64,000 nucleotides of DNA from Thiobacillus denitrificans ATCC 25259 (GTDB lineage: Bacteria > Pseudomonadota > Gammaproteobacteria > Burkholderiales > Thiobacillaceae), in the NCBI RefSeq assembly GCF_000012745.1, contig NC_007404.1, positions 1,612,001 to 1,676,000 on the forward strand. The letters are read 5' to 3'. The notes beneath the pieces were generated by a model that saw nothing but the letters and a program-made list of their open reading frames with translations, made no database searches and had not been told where the DNA came from. Below, one piece after another: positions 51,723 through 62,328 of this stretch (position 1 is the stretch's first letter; every line of letters begins with the position of its first letter). Both the position numbers and the translations under genes were made by a program.

Positions 51723-51769
51723 AGGCCGCTGCGGCCTAAGATGAAGGTCTCGACAAGGAGGGGAACGCC

Positions 51770-52414
51770 ATGCTGTTCGCCAATCGCCACCAAGCCGCCG
51801 AGCGTCTTGCCCACGCGCTCGCCGCCTACAAGGGCAAGAATCCGCTAATCCTCGCGATTCCGCGCGGCGCGGTGCCGATGGGGCAAACACTTGCTCAGGA
51901 ATTGCGCGGCGAACTCGACGTCGTGCTCGTGCGCAAGCTGCGCGCGCCGTTCAATCCGGAATTCGCACTCGGCTCGATCGACGAGTCGGGCTGGGCATAT
52001 GTCGCCGACCATGCGGAATCCGCAGGCGGCACGGCCGCGTATCTCGAACAGGAAAAGCAGGCGCAGCTCGCGACGATCCGCGCGCGGCGCGCGCAATACA
52101 CCCCGCTTCGCGCACCGATCGACCCGGCCGGGCGCATCGTGATCGTCGTCGACGACGGGCTGGCGACCGGCGCGACGATGATTTCCGCACTGCACGCACT
52201 ACGCGCGAGAAAGCCCGCCCACCTGGTTTGCGCCGTGCCGGTCGCGCCCGCGGACACGGTCGAGAAGATCCGCGCCTACGCCGACGAGGTGGTCTGCCTT
52301 TCGACGCCCGAATTCTTCCGGGCCGTAGGGCAGTTCTACGCGGATTTTCCACAGGTCGACGACGAGGAGGTCATCGAAATCCTGCGTGAGGCCGGCGCAC
52401 ACCGGGCCGCCTAG
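51770..52414 (+). CDS. Phosphoribosyltransferase-family protein
   Basis: A 214-residue type I PRTase fold protein with the PRPP motif IVIVVDDGLATGATM and an N-terminal PRGAVPMGQTLAQEL segment. This subgroup is often found next to or fused with dienelactone-hydrolase-like proteins, and one is encoded nearby at 56793. The base substrate is unknown. An AAGGAGGGG site precedes the ATG. It converges with the ABC adaptor gene. Confidence 0.88.
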   Translation: MLFANRHQAAERLAHALAAYKGKNPLILAIPRGAVPMGQTLAQELRGELDVVLVRKLRAPFNPEFALGSIDESGWAYVADHAESAGGTAAYLEQEKQAQLATIRARRAQYTPLRAPIDPAGRIVIVVDDGLATGATMISALHALRARKPAHLVCAVPVAPADTVEKIRAYADEVVCLSTPEFFRAVGQFYADFPQVDDEEVIEILREAGAHRAA

Positions 52415-52417
52415 CCC

Positions 52418-53608
52418 TCAGCGCGGCTTCACCCGCACGCCGTCCTCGATCGTCTCGTCGGGATGCGCGACGATGCGGTCGCCTGCCGCAACGCCCGCCA
52501 ACACCTCGGTCGCGAGCCCGGCGCGCTGGCCGACTTCGACCGGCGCGACGCGCACGCGGCGGCCGTCGACGACGAAGACCGCCCAGCCCTGCCCCTGTCT
52601 GAAAAGCGCGCTCGTCGGCACCTGCAGCACGTTCTCGCCTTCCCACAACACGAAGCGCGCCTCGACGCGGTAGCCGTCGCCGAGCCGGTTCCACGCCTCG
52701 CGCGGCGCGCTGAAGTCGACGATGACGCGGACGCGCTGCTCCTCGACGCCGAGTGCCGAAATCTTCGTGAACCCGCTCGGTTCGACGACGCGCACGCGGC
52801 CGGCGACCGAACGCTCGCCGCCCCAGCGGTCGAGGATCACTTTCGACCCCGGCGCGAGCTTCACAGCGTGGTTGGAGAGCACCTCGACCTCGACTTCGAG
52901 ACTGTCGGGGTCGCCGACTTCGAGCAGCGGCGCACCGGCCGCGACCGCGCCCTCGCTTTCATGAACGAGCTTGAGCACGCGTGCGGCGACCGGCGCGCGC
53001 ACCTCGAGCGCCTCGGCGGTGCCGCCCTGCAAACGGGCGCTGCTCGCGAGCGCCGCACGCGCCGTTTCGAGCTCGAAACGCGCGACCCGCACGTTGTGCT
53101 CGGCCGCGCGGGCTGCCGCCCGGGCCTGGGACTCCGCCGTGCGGGTGTTGTCGAGTGCCTGTTCGGAAACGAAATCGGATCGACGCAGCGTTTCGGCGCG
53201 CGCGCGTTCCTGCTGCGCGAGCTGCGCCGAGGCCGCTGCCGCGCGCGCGTTTTCCTCGGCGGCGGCGAGCGCCGCGCGGGCCGCGCTCGCCCGCGCCTGG
53301 GCTTCGGCACGCGTGCGCGGGTCGAGCGCGACCGAGCGTGCCGGGTCGATCACGGCGAGCACCTGGCCGCGCGCAACCGCGTCGCCGGCGTCGAGGCCGA
53401 TCCGCCGCAGATAGCCCGCGACCGGCGCCGAAACCAGGTAGCGCTCGCGCACGCGGGTCTTGCCCTCCTCTTCGACCGTGACGGCGAGCGGCCCGCGTGT
53501 GACCTCGGCGAGGTCGACCGGCACCGCACGCGGCGCGAAGCCGAGCGCGAGGCCGCCGAGCACGAGGGCTGCCGTCACCGCCATTCCGATTTTTGCGCGC
53601 AGTCGCAT
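52418..53608 (-). CDS. Efflux periplasmic adaptor (HlyD/MacA-like)
   Basis: A 396-residue membrane fusion protein. It has an N-terminal membrane anchor (about residues 9-28), a lipoyl-like half, a coiled-coil hairpin (about 110-205, Ala/Arg/Glu-rich) and beta-barrel domains. It should bridge the inner-membrane ABC transporter encoded just upstream to the outer membrane. The permease stop is 10 bases from its start. Confidence 0.9.
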   Translation of the reverse strand: MRLRAKIGMAVTAALVLGGLALGFAPRAVPVDLAEVTRGPLAVTVEEEGKTRVRERYLVSAPVAGYLRRIGLDAGDAVARGQVLAVIDPARSVALDPRTRAEAQARASAARAALAAAEENARAAAASAQLAQQERARAETLRRSDFVSEQALDNTRTAESQARAAARAAEHNVRVARFELETARAALASSARLQGGTAEALEVRAPVAARVLKLVHESEGAVAAGAPLLEVGDPDSLEVEVEVLSNHAVKLAPGSKVILDRWGGERSVAGRVRVVEPSGFTKISALGVEEQRVRVIVDFSAPREAWNRLGDGYRVEARFVLWEGENVLQVPTSALFRQGQGWAVFVVDGRRVRVAPVEVGQRAGLATEVLAGVAAGDRIVAHPDETIEDGVRVKPR

Positions 53609-53618
53609 GGTGTCCGAT

Positions 53619-56000
53619 CTATTCGCGTGTCTTGAGCACCGCGACGAGGTCGAGCCGGCCGAGGCGATGCCACAGCAGCAGGCCCGACAGCAGCGCCGAG
53701 ACGATCACGACGCTTGCCCCCATCGCGTAATTTTCCGGGGTCAGGATGAGCGGAAGCCGGTACAACTCGCTCTGGAAGGCGACCACGAGGATGCCGACCA
53801 GCGCGATGCCGACCACGAAACCGACCGGTATCGCGGCGAGCGTGAGCAGCGCCAGTTCGCCGAGCAGGATATAGGCGATTTCTCCGCGGGTGAAGCCCAG
53901 CACGCGCAGACTCGCGAGCTCGCGGCCGCGCTCCGAGAGCCCGATGCGCGCGCTGTTGTAGACGACGCCGAAACCGATCGCGGCAGCGAGCAGCGTCGCG
54001 ACGAGGTTGTAGAACAGGATGAACTCGCCGATCGTCGCGTAGAAGCTCTGGACCGCGGCCTTGTTGGCGACCATGCCGAGCACACGCGGCCGCTCGTGCA
54101 GCCGCGCGTAAAGCTCCGTCTCGGCGCCGGGCCGCACCGCAAGATAGGCGCCCGAGACCGTGTTGCCCTCGCGCATCAGTTCGTTGAGTGAGGCCTGCTG
54201 CATGTACGCCGATACGCCCAGAAACTGCTTGGTGACGCCGAGCACGGGGACCTGGCGCACGGGGCGGCTGCCTTCGAGCACCTCGACGGTCAGTAGGTCG
54301 CCGGGCCTGACGTGCAGAATCTCGTTCGCCAGATGATCGGTGAGGACGACGCCGCCCGGCGGCACCGCGACCGGCTCGAGCTTGCTGTTGAGCGAGCGGT
54401 GCAGCTGGCCCTCGGGCTCGATGCCGAAGATCGACGCACGATGCCGGTATTGCCCGAAGCGCAGGATCGCCGGCACGTTGCGATAGCCCTCGACGTGCTC
54501 GACGCCGGGCAGCGCGGCGAGCTCGTGCAGTGCGCGCCCCGAAGTCGGTTCGATGAACGCGAGGCCGAGGTCCTCGCGCGCGGCCTGGCGGAACTGCACG
54601 TCGACCATGAAATCGATCGCGCCCTTCTGGTAGTTGCCGACCATCATGAGGCCGCAGGCGCAGGCGATGCCGAGCACGGTCAGCAGCGACTTCAGCGGGT
54701 GCCGGCCGACGTGGCGCAGGATCATGCGCGAAGGCGCCGCGAGCCAGCGCTGCAGGCCGAGGCGCTCGGCCAGTGTCGTGCGATACGCCATCGGCATTTC
54801 GGGGCGCATGCCCTCGGCCGCCGGCAGCCGCACGGCGCGCACGACCGAGACCAGGGTGCCGCTCACGGCGGCGAACGCGGCGACGAGAAAGGCGATCAGT
54901 GCGATGCCGGGACCCAGCCGGTAGTCGAGATAGGGAAAGCGGAACGTCGTCTCGGTGTAGACGTGGGAGAGGCCCTGGCCGAACCACGCGCCGAGCGCGA
55001 GCCCGGCGGCCACCCCGAGCGCCGACATCACGAGCACGAGCTTGACGTAGTGCGCACCGATCGCCGCGTAGCTGTAGCCGAAGGCCTCGAGCACCGCGAT
55101 CTGCTCGCGCTGCAGCGCGATCAGCCGGCTCAGCACGATGTTGAGCAGGAAGGCGGCGACGCCCAGGAAGATCGCCGGAAAGACGACCGCCATCGTCCTC
55201 AGCTGCTTCAGTTCTTCCGACAAAAAGCGGTTGGAAAACTGGTCCTCGCGGCCGTAGGCACCGGTGCCGCCGTAGCTCGCGAGCACCGCGTCGGCGCGGT
55301 CGATCACGTCCTGTTCGTTGGCATCGCGCGCGAGCGTGAGGCTCGCGTGGTTGAAGCCGCCCTCCATGTCGTAGGCGGCGGCGAGCGCGCTGCGCCCCAT
55401 CCAGAGCACGCCGTAGCGCTTGAAGTCGGGGAACATTGCACCCGGCGCGATCTGGTAGACATACTCGGGCGACACCGCGACGCCGACGACCGTCAGCCGT
55501 TTGCGCTTGCCGTTGATGATCGCGGCCAGCGTGTCGCCGGGCTGGAAGCCGTGGGCGTCGGCGAAGGTGTCGGAGAGCACGACCTCGTCGCTGCTCCAGG
55601 GCTGGACGCTGCGGCCGCGCTTGAAGTGCAGGCGGTTGAGTTGCGCCGCGCCGACCTCGGGGCCGACGTCAGGCAGCGACAGCAGCTGGCCGGTGATCGG
55701 GTCCGAGAAGCCTTCGACCTCGAGCTTCACGCCCGCGCGCACGCGCGTCTCGACGCGCTCGACACCCGGTATCGCGGCGAGCCGTTCGACGACCGGCTCC
55801 GGCGCGCGCTTGAGGCCGACGAAGACATCGGCGAAGCGGTATTCGGCGTAGAAGCGGTCGCGCGTCGTGACCAGCGAATCGTAGGTCGAGAGCGACATCA
55901 CCATGGTCGCGACGCCGCCCATGATCACCGCGGCGATCGCGAGCACCTGGCCGCGCAGGTGCCAGAGGTCGCGGAAGAGCTTGCGGTCGAGCGCTTTCAT
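53619..56000 (-). CDS. ABC transporter permease, FtsX/MacB-type (two FtsX domains)
   Basis: A 793-residue permease with a first membrane helix near residues 20-38, a large periplasmic domain, and two FtsX-type membrane blocks, one mid-protein (FPAIFLGVAAFLLNIVLSRLIALQ) and one at the end. I start it at MKALDRKLFRDLW (56000). It belongs with the ATPase and adaptor as an efflux or lipoprotein-type mechanotransmission pump. Substrate unknown. Confidence 0.9.
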   Translation of the reverse strand: MKALDRKLFRDLWHLRGQVLAIAAVIMGGVATMVMSLSTYDSLVTTRDRFYAEYRFADVFVGLKRAPEPVVERLAAIPGVERVETRVRAGVKLEVEGFSDPITGQLLSLPDVGPEVGAAQLNRLHFKRGRSVQPWSSDEVVLSDTFADAHGFQPGDTLAAIINGKRKRLTVVGVAVSPEYVYQIAPGAMFPDFKRYGVLWMGRSALAAAYDMEGGFNHASLTLARDANEQDVIDRADAVLASYGGTGAYGREDQFSNRFLSEELKQLRTMAVVFPAIFLGVAAFLLNIVLSRLIALQREQIAVLEAFGYSYAAIGAHYVKLVLVMSALGVAAGLALGAWFGQGLSHVYTETTFRFPYLDYRLGPGIALIAFLVAAFAAVSGTLVSVVRAVRLPAAEGMRPEMPMAYRTTLAERLGLQRWLAAPSRMILRHVGRHPLKSLLTVLGIACACGLMMVGNYQKGAIDFMVDVQFRQAAREDLGLAFIEPTSGRALHELAALPGVEHVEGYRNVPAILRFGQYRHRASIFGIEPEGQLHRSLNSKLEPVAVPPGGVVLTDHLANEILHVRPGDLLTVEVLEGSRPVRQVPVLGVTKQFLGVSAYMQQASLNELMREGNTVSGAYLAVRPGAETELYARLHERPRVLGMVANKAAVQSFYATIGEFILFYNLVATLLAAAIGFGVVYNSARIGLSERGRELASLRVLGFTRGEIAYILLGELALLTLAAIPVGFVVGIALVGILVVAFQSELYRLPLILTPENYAMGASVVIVSALLSGLLLWHRLGRLDLVAVLKTRE

Positions 56001-56011
56001 CGCCAGTTTCG

Positions 56012-56737
56012 CTACCAGGAAAGCTCGCGCGCCGCCTTCTTCACGGCGTTGCTGCGGATGTCGACAATGTGGCCGTCGGAGAGCCGGATCACGCGGTCGG
56101 CCATGTCGGCGATGCCGGCGTTGTGGGTGATGAGCACGGTCAGCGTGCCAAGTTCGCGGTTCACCTTTTCGAGCACTTCGAGCACGACGACACCGGTTGC
56201 CGAGTCGAGCGCGCCGGTCGGCTCGTCGCACAGCAGAACGGCCGGATTCTTCGCGATGGCGCGCGCGATCGCGACGCGTTGCTGTTCGCCACCCGAGAGC
56301 TGCGCCGGAAAGTGGTCGAGCCGGTTGCCGAGCCCGACGAGCGCGAGCGCGTCTTCGGGGCGCATCGGCGACGGCGAGATCTCGGTCACCGCGGCGACGT
56401 TCTCGCGCGCCGTCAGGCTCGGAATCAGGTTGTAGAACTGGAAGACGAAGCCGACATGCTCGCGGCGAAATCGCGTGAGGTCGGCTTCGGACGCACCGGT
56501 CAGCTTGTGGTCGAGGTAATAGACCTCGCCGCCGCTCGGCACGTCGAGCCCGCCGAGAATGTTGAGGAGCGTCGACTTGCCGCTGCCCGACGGGCCCAGC
56601 AGCACGACGAGTTCGCCGCGCTCCAGCGTGAGATCGATGCCGCGCAGCGCCTGCACCTCGACCTCGCCCATGTGATAGACCTTGGTCAGCCCGCGGGCGA
56701 CGAAGACAGCGTTGGCGGAGGGGGGAGCGGCGGACAT
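56012..56737 (-). CDS. ABC transporter ATP-binding protein (MacB/LolD-type)
   Basis: A 241-residue ATPase with Walker [10 protein letters not shown], signature [14 protein letters not shown] and Walker [13 protein letters not shown]. It drives the FtsX-type permease encoded 11 bases downstream. The start MSAAPPS at 56737 avoids an upstream extension. The hydrolase gene ends 55 bases earlier on the same strand. Confidence 0.94.
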   Translation of the reverse strand: MSAAPPSANAVFVARGLTKVYHMGEVEVQALRGIDLTLERGELVVLLGPSGSGKSTLLNILGGLDVPSGGEVYYLDHKLTGASEADLTRFRREHVGFVFQFYNLIPSLTARENVAAVTEISPSPMRPEDALALVGLGNRLDHFPAQLSGGEQQRVAIARAIAKNPAVLLCDEPTGALDSATGVVVLEVLEKVNRELGTLTVLITHNAGIADMADRVIRLSDGHIVDIRSNAVKKAARELSW

Positions 56738-56792
56738 GCGCCGATCATGCCACGCCGCCCGCGCCTCGGCCAACGCGGGTCACCGGTCCGTT

Positions 56793-57439
56793 TCAGGCGT
56801 CGCGTGTCGGCAGGTATTCGGCGAACCAGCCGGCGGCGTGCTCGGCCACCGCCTCGAGCGTGCCGGGTTCCTCGAACAAATGGGTCGCCCCTGGCACGAT
56901 GACGAATTCCTTCTTGCAGCACAGGCGATCGAAGGCGTACTGATTGAGATCGATCACGCCGTCGTCGTAGCCGCCGACCAGCAGCAGCGTCGGTGCGCTG
57001 ACCTTGCGCAGCGCGTCTTCACTCGCGAGATCCGGGCGCCCGCCGCGCGAGACGACCGCTCGCGCCGACGCACCGAGCGCCGCAGCGGCCTCGAGCGCGG
57101 CGGCCGCCCCGGTGCTCGCGCCGAAAAAGCCCAGCGGCAGGCTGCGGGTCGCGTCATTTGTCGCGGCCCAGCGCGCCGCGTCGAGCAGCCGCCCGGTCAA
57201 GAGCGCGATATCGAAGCGCTGCGCATAGTCGCGGTCCTCCTCGGGCGTCAGCAAGTCCATCAGCAGCGTGCCGACGCCGGCGTCGCGCAGGACGCGGGCG
57301 ACGTAGTTGTTGCGCGGAGAATGGCGCGACGAGCCGCTGCCGTGGGCGAAGAGCACGAGGCCCGCGGCCGCATCGGGAATCTCGAGCATGCCCTCGACGG
57401 TCGCGCCGCCGGCCGGGATATGAACGAGCGTCGCCGTGC

Positions 57440-57443
<4 letters not shown>
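56793..57443 (-). CDS. Alpha/beta hydrolase, dienelactone-hydrolase-like
   Basis: A 216-residue alpha/beta hydrolase beginning MSTATLVHIPAGGATVEG. It has the oxyanion region LVLFAHGSGSSRHSPRN and the nucleophile elbow GFFGASTGAA, a later Asp in LLVGGYDDGV, and a catalytic His in PGATHLFEEPG. Its start overlaps the radical-SAM gene's stop as ATGA, which ties it to that system. Substrate unknown. Confidence 0.9.
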
Positions 57444-58520
<1,077 letters not shown>

Positions 58521-58534
<14 letters not shown>

Positions 58535-59915
58535 CGGCGCCCCCTTCCTTCCATTTCGTGACGGTATAGCGCGACAGACGCACCTCGTCGGCCCAGAAAT
58601 CGGACGGCAGGCCCGCCTTGCGCTTGAGCTGGGCGAGAAAGTCGGCCGGTTCCGGCAACTGCTCCCACACCTGGGGCAGGAAGGTGCTGCGGAAATGCCG
58701 GTATTCGAAGACGATGCCGTCGACGCCCGGACGCAGCGCGGCGAGCGCGTGTTCCTCGCTCGCGACCGCGAGCGCTTCGGTCGGCGACAGCAGCGAGACC
58801 TCGACGCGGATTTCTCCGAATTCCGCGCGCGACAGCGGGCCGAAACGCGGATCGCGGAACGCCGCGGCAAACGCGTTCTCGCGCACGTCGACGGCCAGGG
58901 GGCGGTGCGCTTCGAGCGTGCCGATGCAGCCGCGCAGTTCACCCCGGCGCGTCAAGGTGACGAAGCAGGCGCCCGGCTCGTGCAGCCAGGCGTGCGCCGG
59001 AGGCGGTGTCGCGGGCTGGCCGAGTTGCGCGGCGATCTCGGCGCGGGCGAGTTGCAGCAGCGTCGGCCCCTTGTCGGGCTCGGACTGCGCGCTGGAATTC
59101 CCCCGGGGTCGCGCCGCCGCGTCGTCCTTCACGAAAGCGAAGGCGCCGTAGCCGACGACCCGCTCCGGGTCGCCCGCCGTGTCCGACGAATTGCGCAGGT
59201 CGAGTTCGAGCGGCCGCAAGCCGTGGCGCCTGGCCGCGAGCAGCAGGCCGTTGACCGGCGTCGCGCCACAGGCCTGCTCGTGACTCAATTGCGGCTCGAG
59301 TGCGAGGATCGCGTCGGCTGCGGCGCGATCGCTCTGGCGGGCGAGCGGCGCCGGCAGGAAATGCGACAGGTCGGACGAGATCACGATCAGCGTCTCGTCT
59401 CCGCCCCACAGCGCATCAAGGACTTCGGCCACCTCCTCGGCCCTGGCCTGCCCCACCGCGAGCGGCACCAGGGTGAAGTCTCCGAGCACGCGCTGCAGAA
59501 AAGGCAGCTGCACCTCGAGCGAATGCTCCATCTGGTGGGCGGCGTCGCTGCGCGTGACCTGGGGCAGCGCGGCGAGCAGCTCTATGGCCTCGCGGTCGAT
59601 CGTCACCTCGCCGAGCGGCGTGACGAAGCGCTCGGCCTCGGGCAAGGCGAGGCCGCGAACGAAGACGCGGTGCGCCGGGCCGAGCAGGACTACGCGGCGG
59701 ATGCGGCCTTTGAGATCGCCGAGGCGCGCGTAGGCCGCAGCCGCAATCGGACCGGAATAGATATAGCCTGCGTGCGGCACGATCACGGCCTTCGGCGTCA
59801 GGCGCTCCGCGCCCGCTTCCCCCTCGGCAAGCAGCGCGTCGAGGGTCTGCGTCAGAACGACGGGATCATCGGGGTAGAAAAGCCCCGCGACGGCGGCGGG
59901 TCGTACAGTCGGCAT
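58521..59915 (-). CDS. Fused Memo and AMMECR1 protein (AmmeMemoRadiSam B+A)
   Basis: A 464-residue two-domain protein. Residues 1-265 are Memo-like, with His48 (VPHAGYIYSG), His82 (LLGPAHR) and Cys216 (ACGATPVNG) at the positions of the metal site, plus SDLSH at 181-185. Residues about 285-460 are AMMECR1-like with LRGCIG at 328-333. The reaction is unknown. It is the first gene of the minus-strand operon and its last bases overlap amrS. The start was set at MPTVRPAAVAGLFYP. Confidence 0.93.
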
Positions 59916-60041
59916 CGACGTTCCTCTTGGGTCCAATAGCTCTCTAGATGCGGTGCATGGACGGGATTTTCAAGACACGGTTGTCTGAAAATGCATCTGC
60001 TACTATTCCGCGCAAACGACCGGGGTCGTCATCGTTTCAGC

Positions 60042-61523
60042 ATGCGGGGGAGTATGGTTGCATCGAAAGCCGTCGACGAAAGGACACTGTTGAGGGCTCT
60101 GCTCCGCGAATCTCCGAGTGAAGTGCTCGTTCTCGATCCCGAAACGCTGCTGATCGTCCAGGCCAACCCGGCCGCGCTGAAGAACCTGCGCTACCGACTC
60201 AAGGAAGTCCGAGAACTTTCCCCGCTGCAGTTTCTGACCCCCGACGACGCCCCGGCGTTCCAAGCCTTGCTGAACCAATTGCGCAGCGGCCGGAAACGCA
60301 GCGCCAGGATCAAGGCGCGATGCCAGCGCGCCGACGGCACCCGCTATCCGGTCGAGGCCCGCCTGGTCTATTCGAACGAGAACGGTCGCCCATTCTTCCT
60401 GTGCGTGGCCGACGACGTCAGCCAGCGCGACGCGACCCGCGCCGCGCTCGCGCATTCGGCCTCCGACATGCAGGCGATCGTCTCGCACATCCCCGGAATG
60501 GCCTTTCAGATCGTCCGCCGCCCCGGGGAGGCGCCGGTGCTGCGCTACGTCAGCGAGCAATCACGGCAGTTGCTCGGCGTCCGCGCCTCCGCCCTGTGCG
60601 CCGACCCGCAAGCCTTCTTCGCGCTGATCCTCGAGGAAGACCGCCCGGGCTACCTTGAGCGGCTCGCCGAGACCGCGGGCGGCCACTTGAGTTTCAACTG
60701 GGAAGGCCGGATCTGGCTGCAAGCCTGGAAGGACGTGAAATGGATCACGATCCGCGTCAGCGAGCGCGTCACCGCGGACTGCACCCTCTGGGACGGGATC
60801 ATGCTCAACATCACGCGCAGCAAGGAAGCCGAGGCCGAAATCGACCATTCGCGGGCGCGCCTGCGCGCTTTGGCCGCCCACGTCGAATCCGCGAAGGAGC
60901 AGGAACGGCTGTACCTCGCGCGCGAGGTCCATGACGACCTTGGCGGCAACCTCACGACCATCAAGATCGGCCTGTCCTGCCTCGCCCGCCAGTTCCCCTC
61001 GGAGTCGACGCCGCTGACCGAGCGCGTGCGCTATCTCGACAATCTCGTCGACCAGACCTTCGAGGCGGCTCACCGCATCGCCTCCAACCTGCGGCCGGCG
61101 GCACTCGACTTCGGTATCGTACCGGCGATCGACAGCCAGTTGCAGCGCTTCGGGCGCAATACCGAGATCGCCTACGAATTCCGCGCCCCCACGGACGAGA
61201 TCCCGCTCGATTCGGCCGCTGCGATCGCCGTGTTCCGCATCGTCCAGGAGGGCCTGACCAACGTCGCCAAGCACGCGCGCGCGACACGGGTGCGGCTGGA
61301 ACTCGTCCGCGATCGCGACACCCTGCATCTCACGCTCACCGACAACGGCCGCGGCCTGCCCGCCGCACCGAACGGCATGGCGCGGCCGGTCTTCGGCATC
61401 CTCGGCATGAGCGAGCGCGCCGCGGCCCTCGGCGGGCAGCTCGTCGTGCGGCCGGCGCCGGACCAGGGCACCGAACTGAGCCTGCGCATCCCCTTGTCCG
61501 GCCCCGCGGCCGCGGCGGGATGA
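60042..61523 (+). CDS. PAS-domain sensor histidine kinase (NarX/DegS type)
   Basis: A kinase of about 493 residues with no membrane helix. Two PAS-like regions (about 15-125 and 140-265) precede a HisKA_3 dimerisation domain with the phosphorylated His297 in EVHDDLGGNL. A HATPase domain with EGLTNVAKHA and DNGRGL follows. It should phosphorylate the response regulator encoded 37 bases downstream. ATGs at 59991, 60042 and 60054 are all possible starts. The signal is unknown. Confidence 0.9.
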   Translation: MRGSMVASKAVDERTLLRALLRESPSEVLVLDPETLLIVQANPAALKNLRYRLKEVRELSPLQFLTPDDAPAFQALLNQLRSGRKRSARIKARCQRADGTRYPVEARLVYSNENGRPFFLCVADDVSQRDATRAALAHSASDMQAIVSHIPGMAFQIVRRPGEAPVLRYVSEQSRQLLGVRASALCADPQAFFALILEEDRPGYLERLAETAGGHLSFNWEGRIWLQAWKDVKWITIRVSERVTADCTLWDGIMLNITRSKEAEAEIDHSRARLRALAAHVESAKEQERLYLAREVHDDLGGNLTTIKIGLSCLARQFPSESTPLTERVRYLDNLVDQTFEAAHRIASNLRPAALDFGIVPAIDSQLQRFGRNTEIAYEFRAPTDEIPLDSAAAIAVFRIVQEGLTNVAKHARATRVRLELVRDRDTLHLTLTDNGRGLPAAPNGMARPVFGILGMSERAAALGGQLVVRPAPDQGTELSLRIPLSGPAAAAG

Positions 61524-61560
61524 CGCATAATGTGCGCCAACCCCCCGCAGAGCCTTCCCC

Positions 61561-62208
61561 GTGTCCGCCGCAAAACCTTACCGCATCCTGATCGTCGACG
61601 ACCACGCCATCGTCCGTGAAGGGCTCAAGCAGATCCTCGCTGAAGTCGATGACGTCAAAGTCGGCGGCGAGGCGGACTGCTCGAGCGGCGCCTTGCGCAT
61701 GGCGCGTCAGGAAGCCTGGGATCTGGTGCTGATGGACATCTCGATGCCCGATCGCGGCGGGCTCGAAACGCTCGAACTCCTGAAAAAGGAACACCCCGGG
61801 ATCAAGGTGTTGATGCTGTCGATGCATCGCGAAACGCAATTCGCGGTGCGCGCGCTCAAGTCGGGCGCGGCCGGCTACCTCAACAAGCAGAGCGCGCCGG
61901 CCGAGCTGCTCGACGCCATCCGCCTCGTCGCCTCGGGAAAGAAGTACATCAGCTCCGAAGTGGCGCAGGAACTCGCCAGCCAGGTCAGCGGGGAGCGCGA
62001 CGGCCTGCCGCACGAGAGCCTCTCCAATCGCGAGTACCAGACCCTGTGCATGATCGCCTCCGGCCTCACGGTCAGCGGCATCGCCGACAAGCTCGCGCTT
62101 TCGGTCAAGACCGTCAGCATGTATCGCGGCCGGGTCCTGGCCAAGATGCAACTCAAGAACAACGCCGAGCTGACCCATTACGCGATCAAGCACGGCCTGC
62201 TCGACTAG
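61561..62208 (+). CDS. NarL/FixJ-family response regulator
   Basis: A 215-residue regulator. Its receiver domain has IVDDHAIVREG and phosphorylated Asp59 (LMDISMP). Its LuxR-type HTH (LSNREYQTLCMIASGLTVSGIADKLALSVKTV, about 152-183) binds DNA. It starts with GTG at 61561 and pairs with the kinase gene immediately upstream. Confidence 0.95.
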   Translation: MSAAKPYRILIVDDHAIVREGLKQILAEVDDVKVGGEADCSSGALRMARQEAWDLVLMDISMPDRGGLETLELLKKEHPGIKVLMLSMHRETQFAVRALKSGAAGYLNKQSAPAELLDAIRLVASGKKYISSEVAQELASQVSGERDGLPHESLSNREYQTLCMIASGLTVSGIADKLALSVKTVSMYRGRVLAKMQLKNNAELTHYAIKHGLLD

Positions 62209-62328
62209 CCCCCCCCGCCCCGGGCCAGCCGTTCTGCCGGCTCGCCGCGCCCGAGACCCGGCGTCCACGGAAATACCCGGCTTTTACCGCCCTAATCGGC
62301 GCTTAAGCGTACGCCTTCGGGTCTTACC

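Noticed and set aside
54312..56435. A 707-codon plus-strand ORF
   Set aside because: It is antisense to the ABC permease and ATPase genes and has shadow-like composition.
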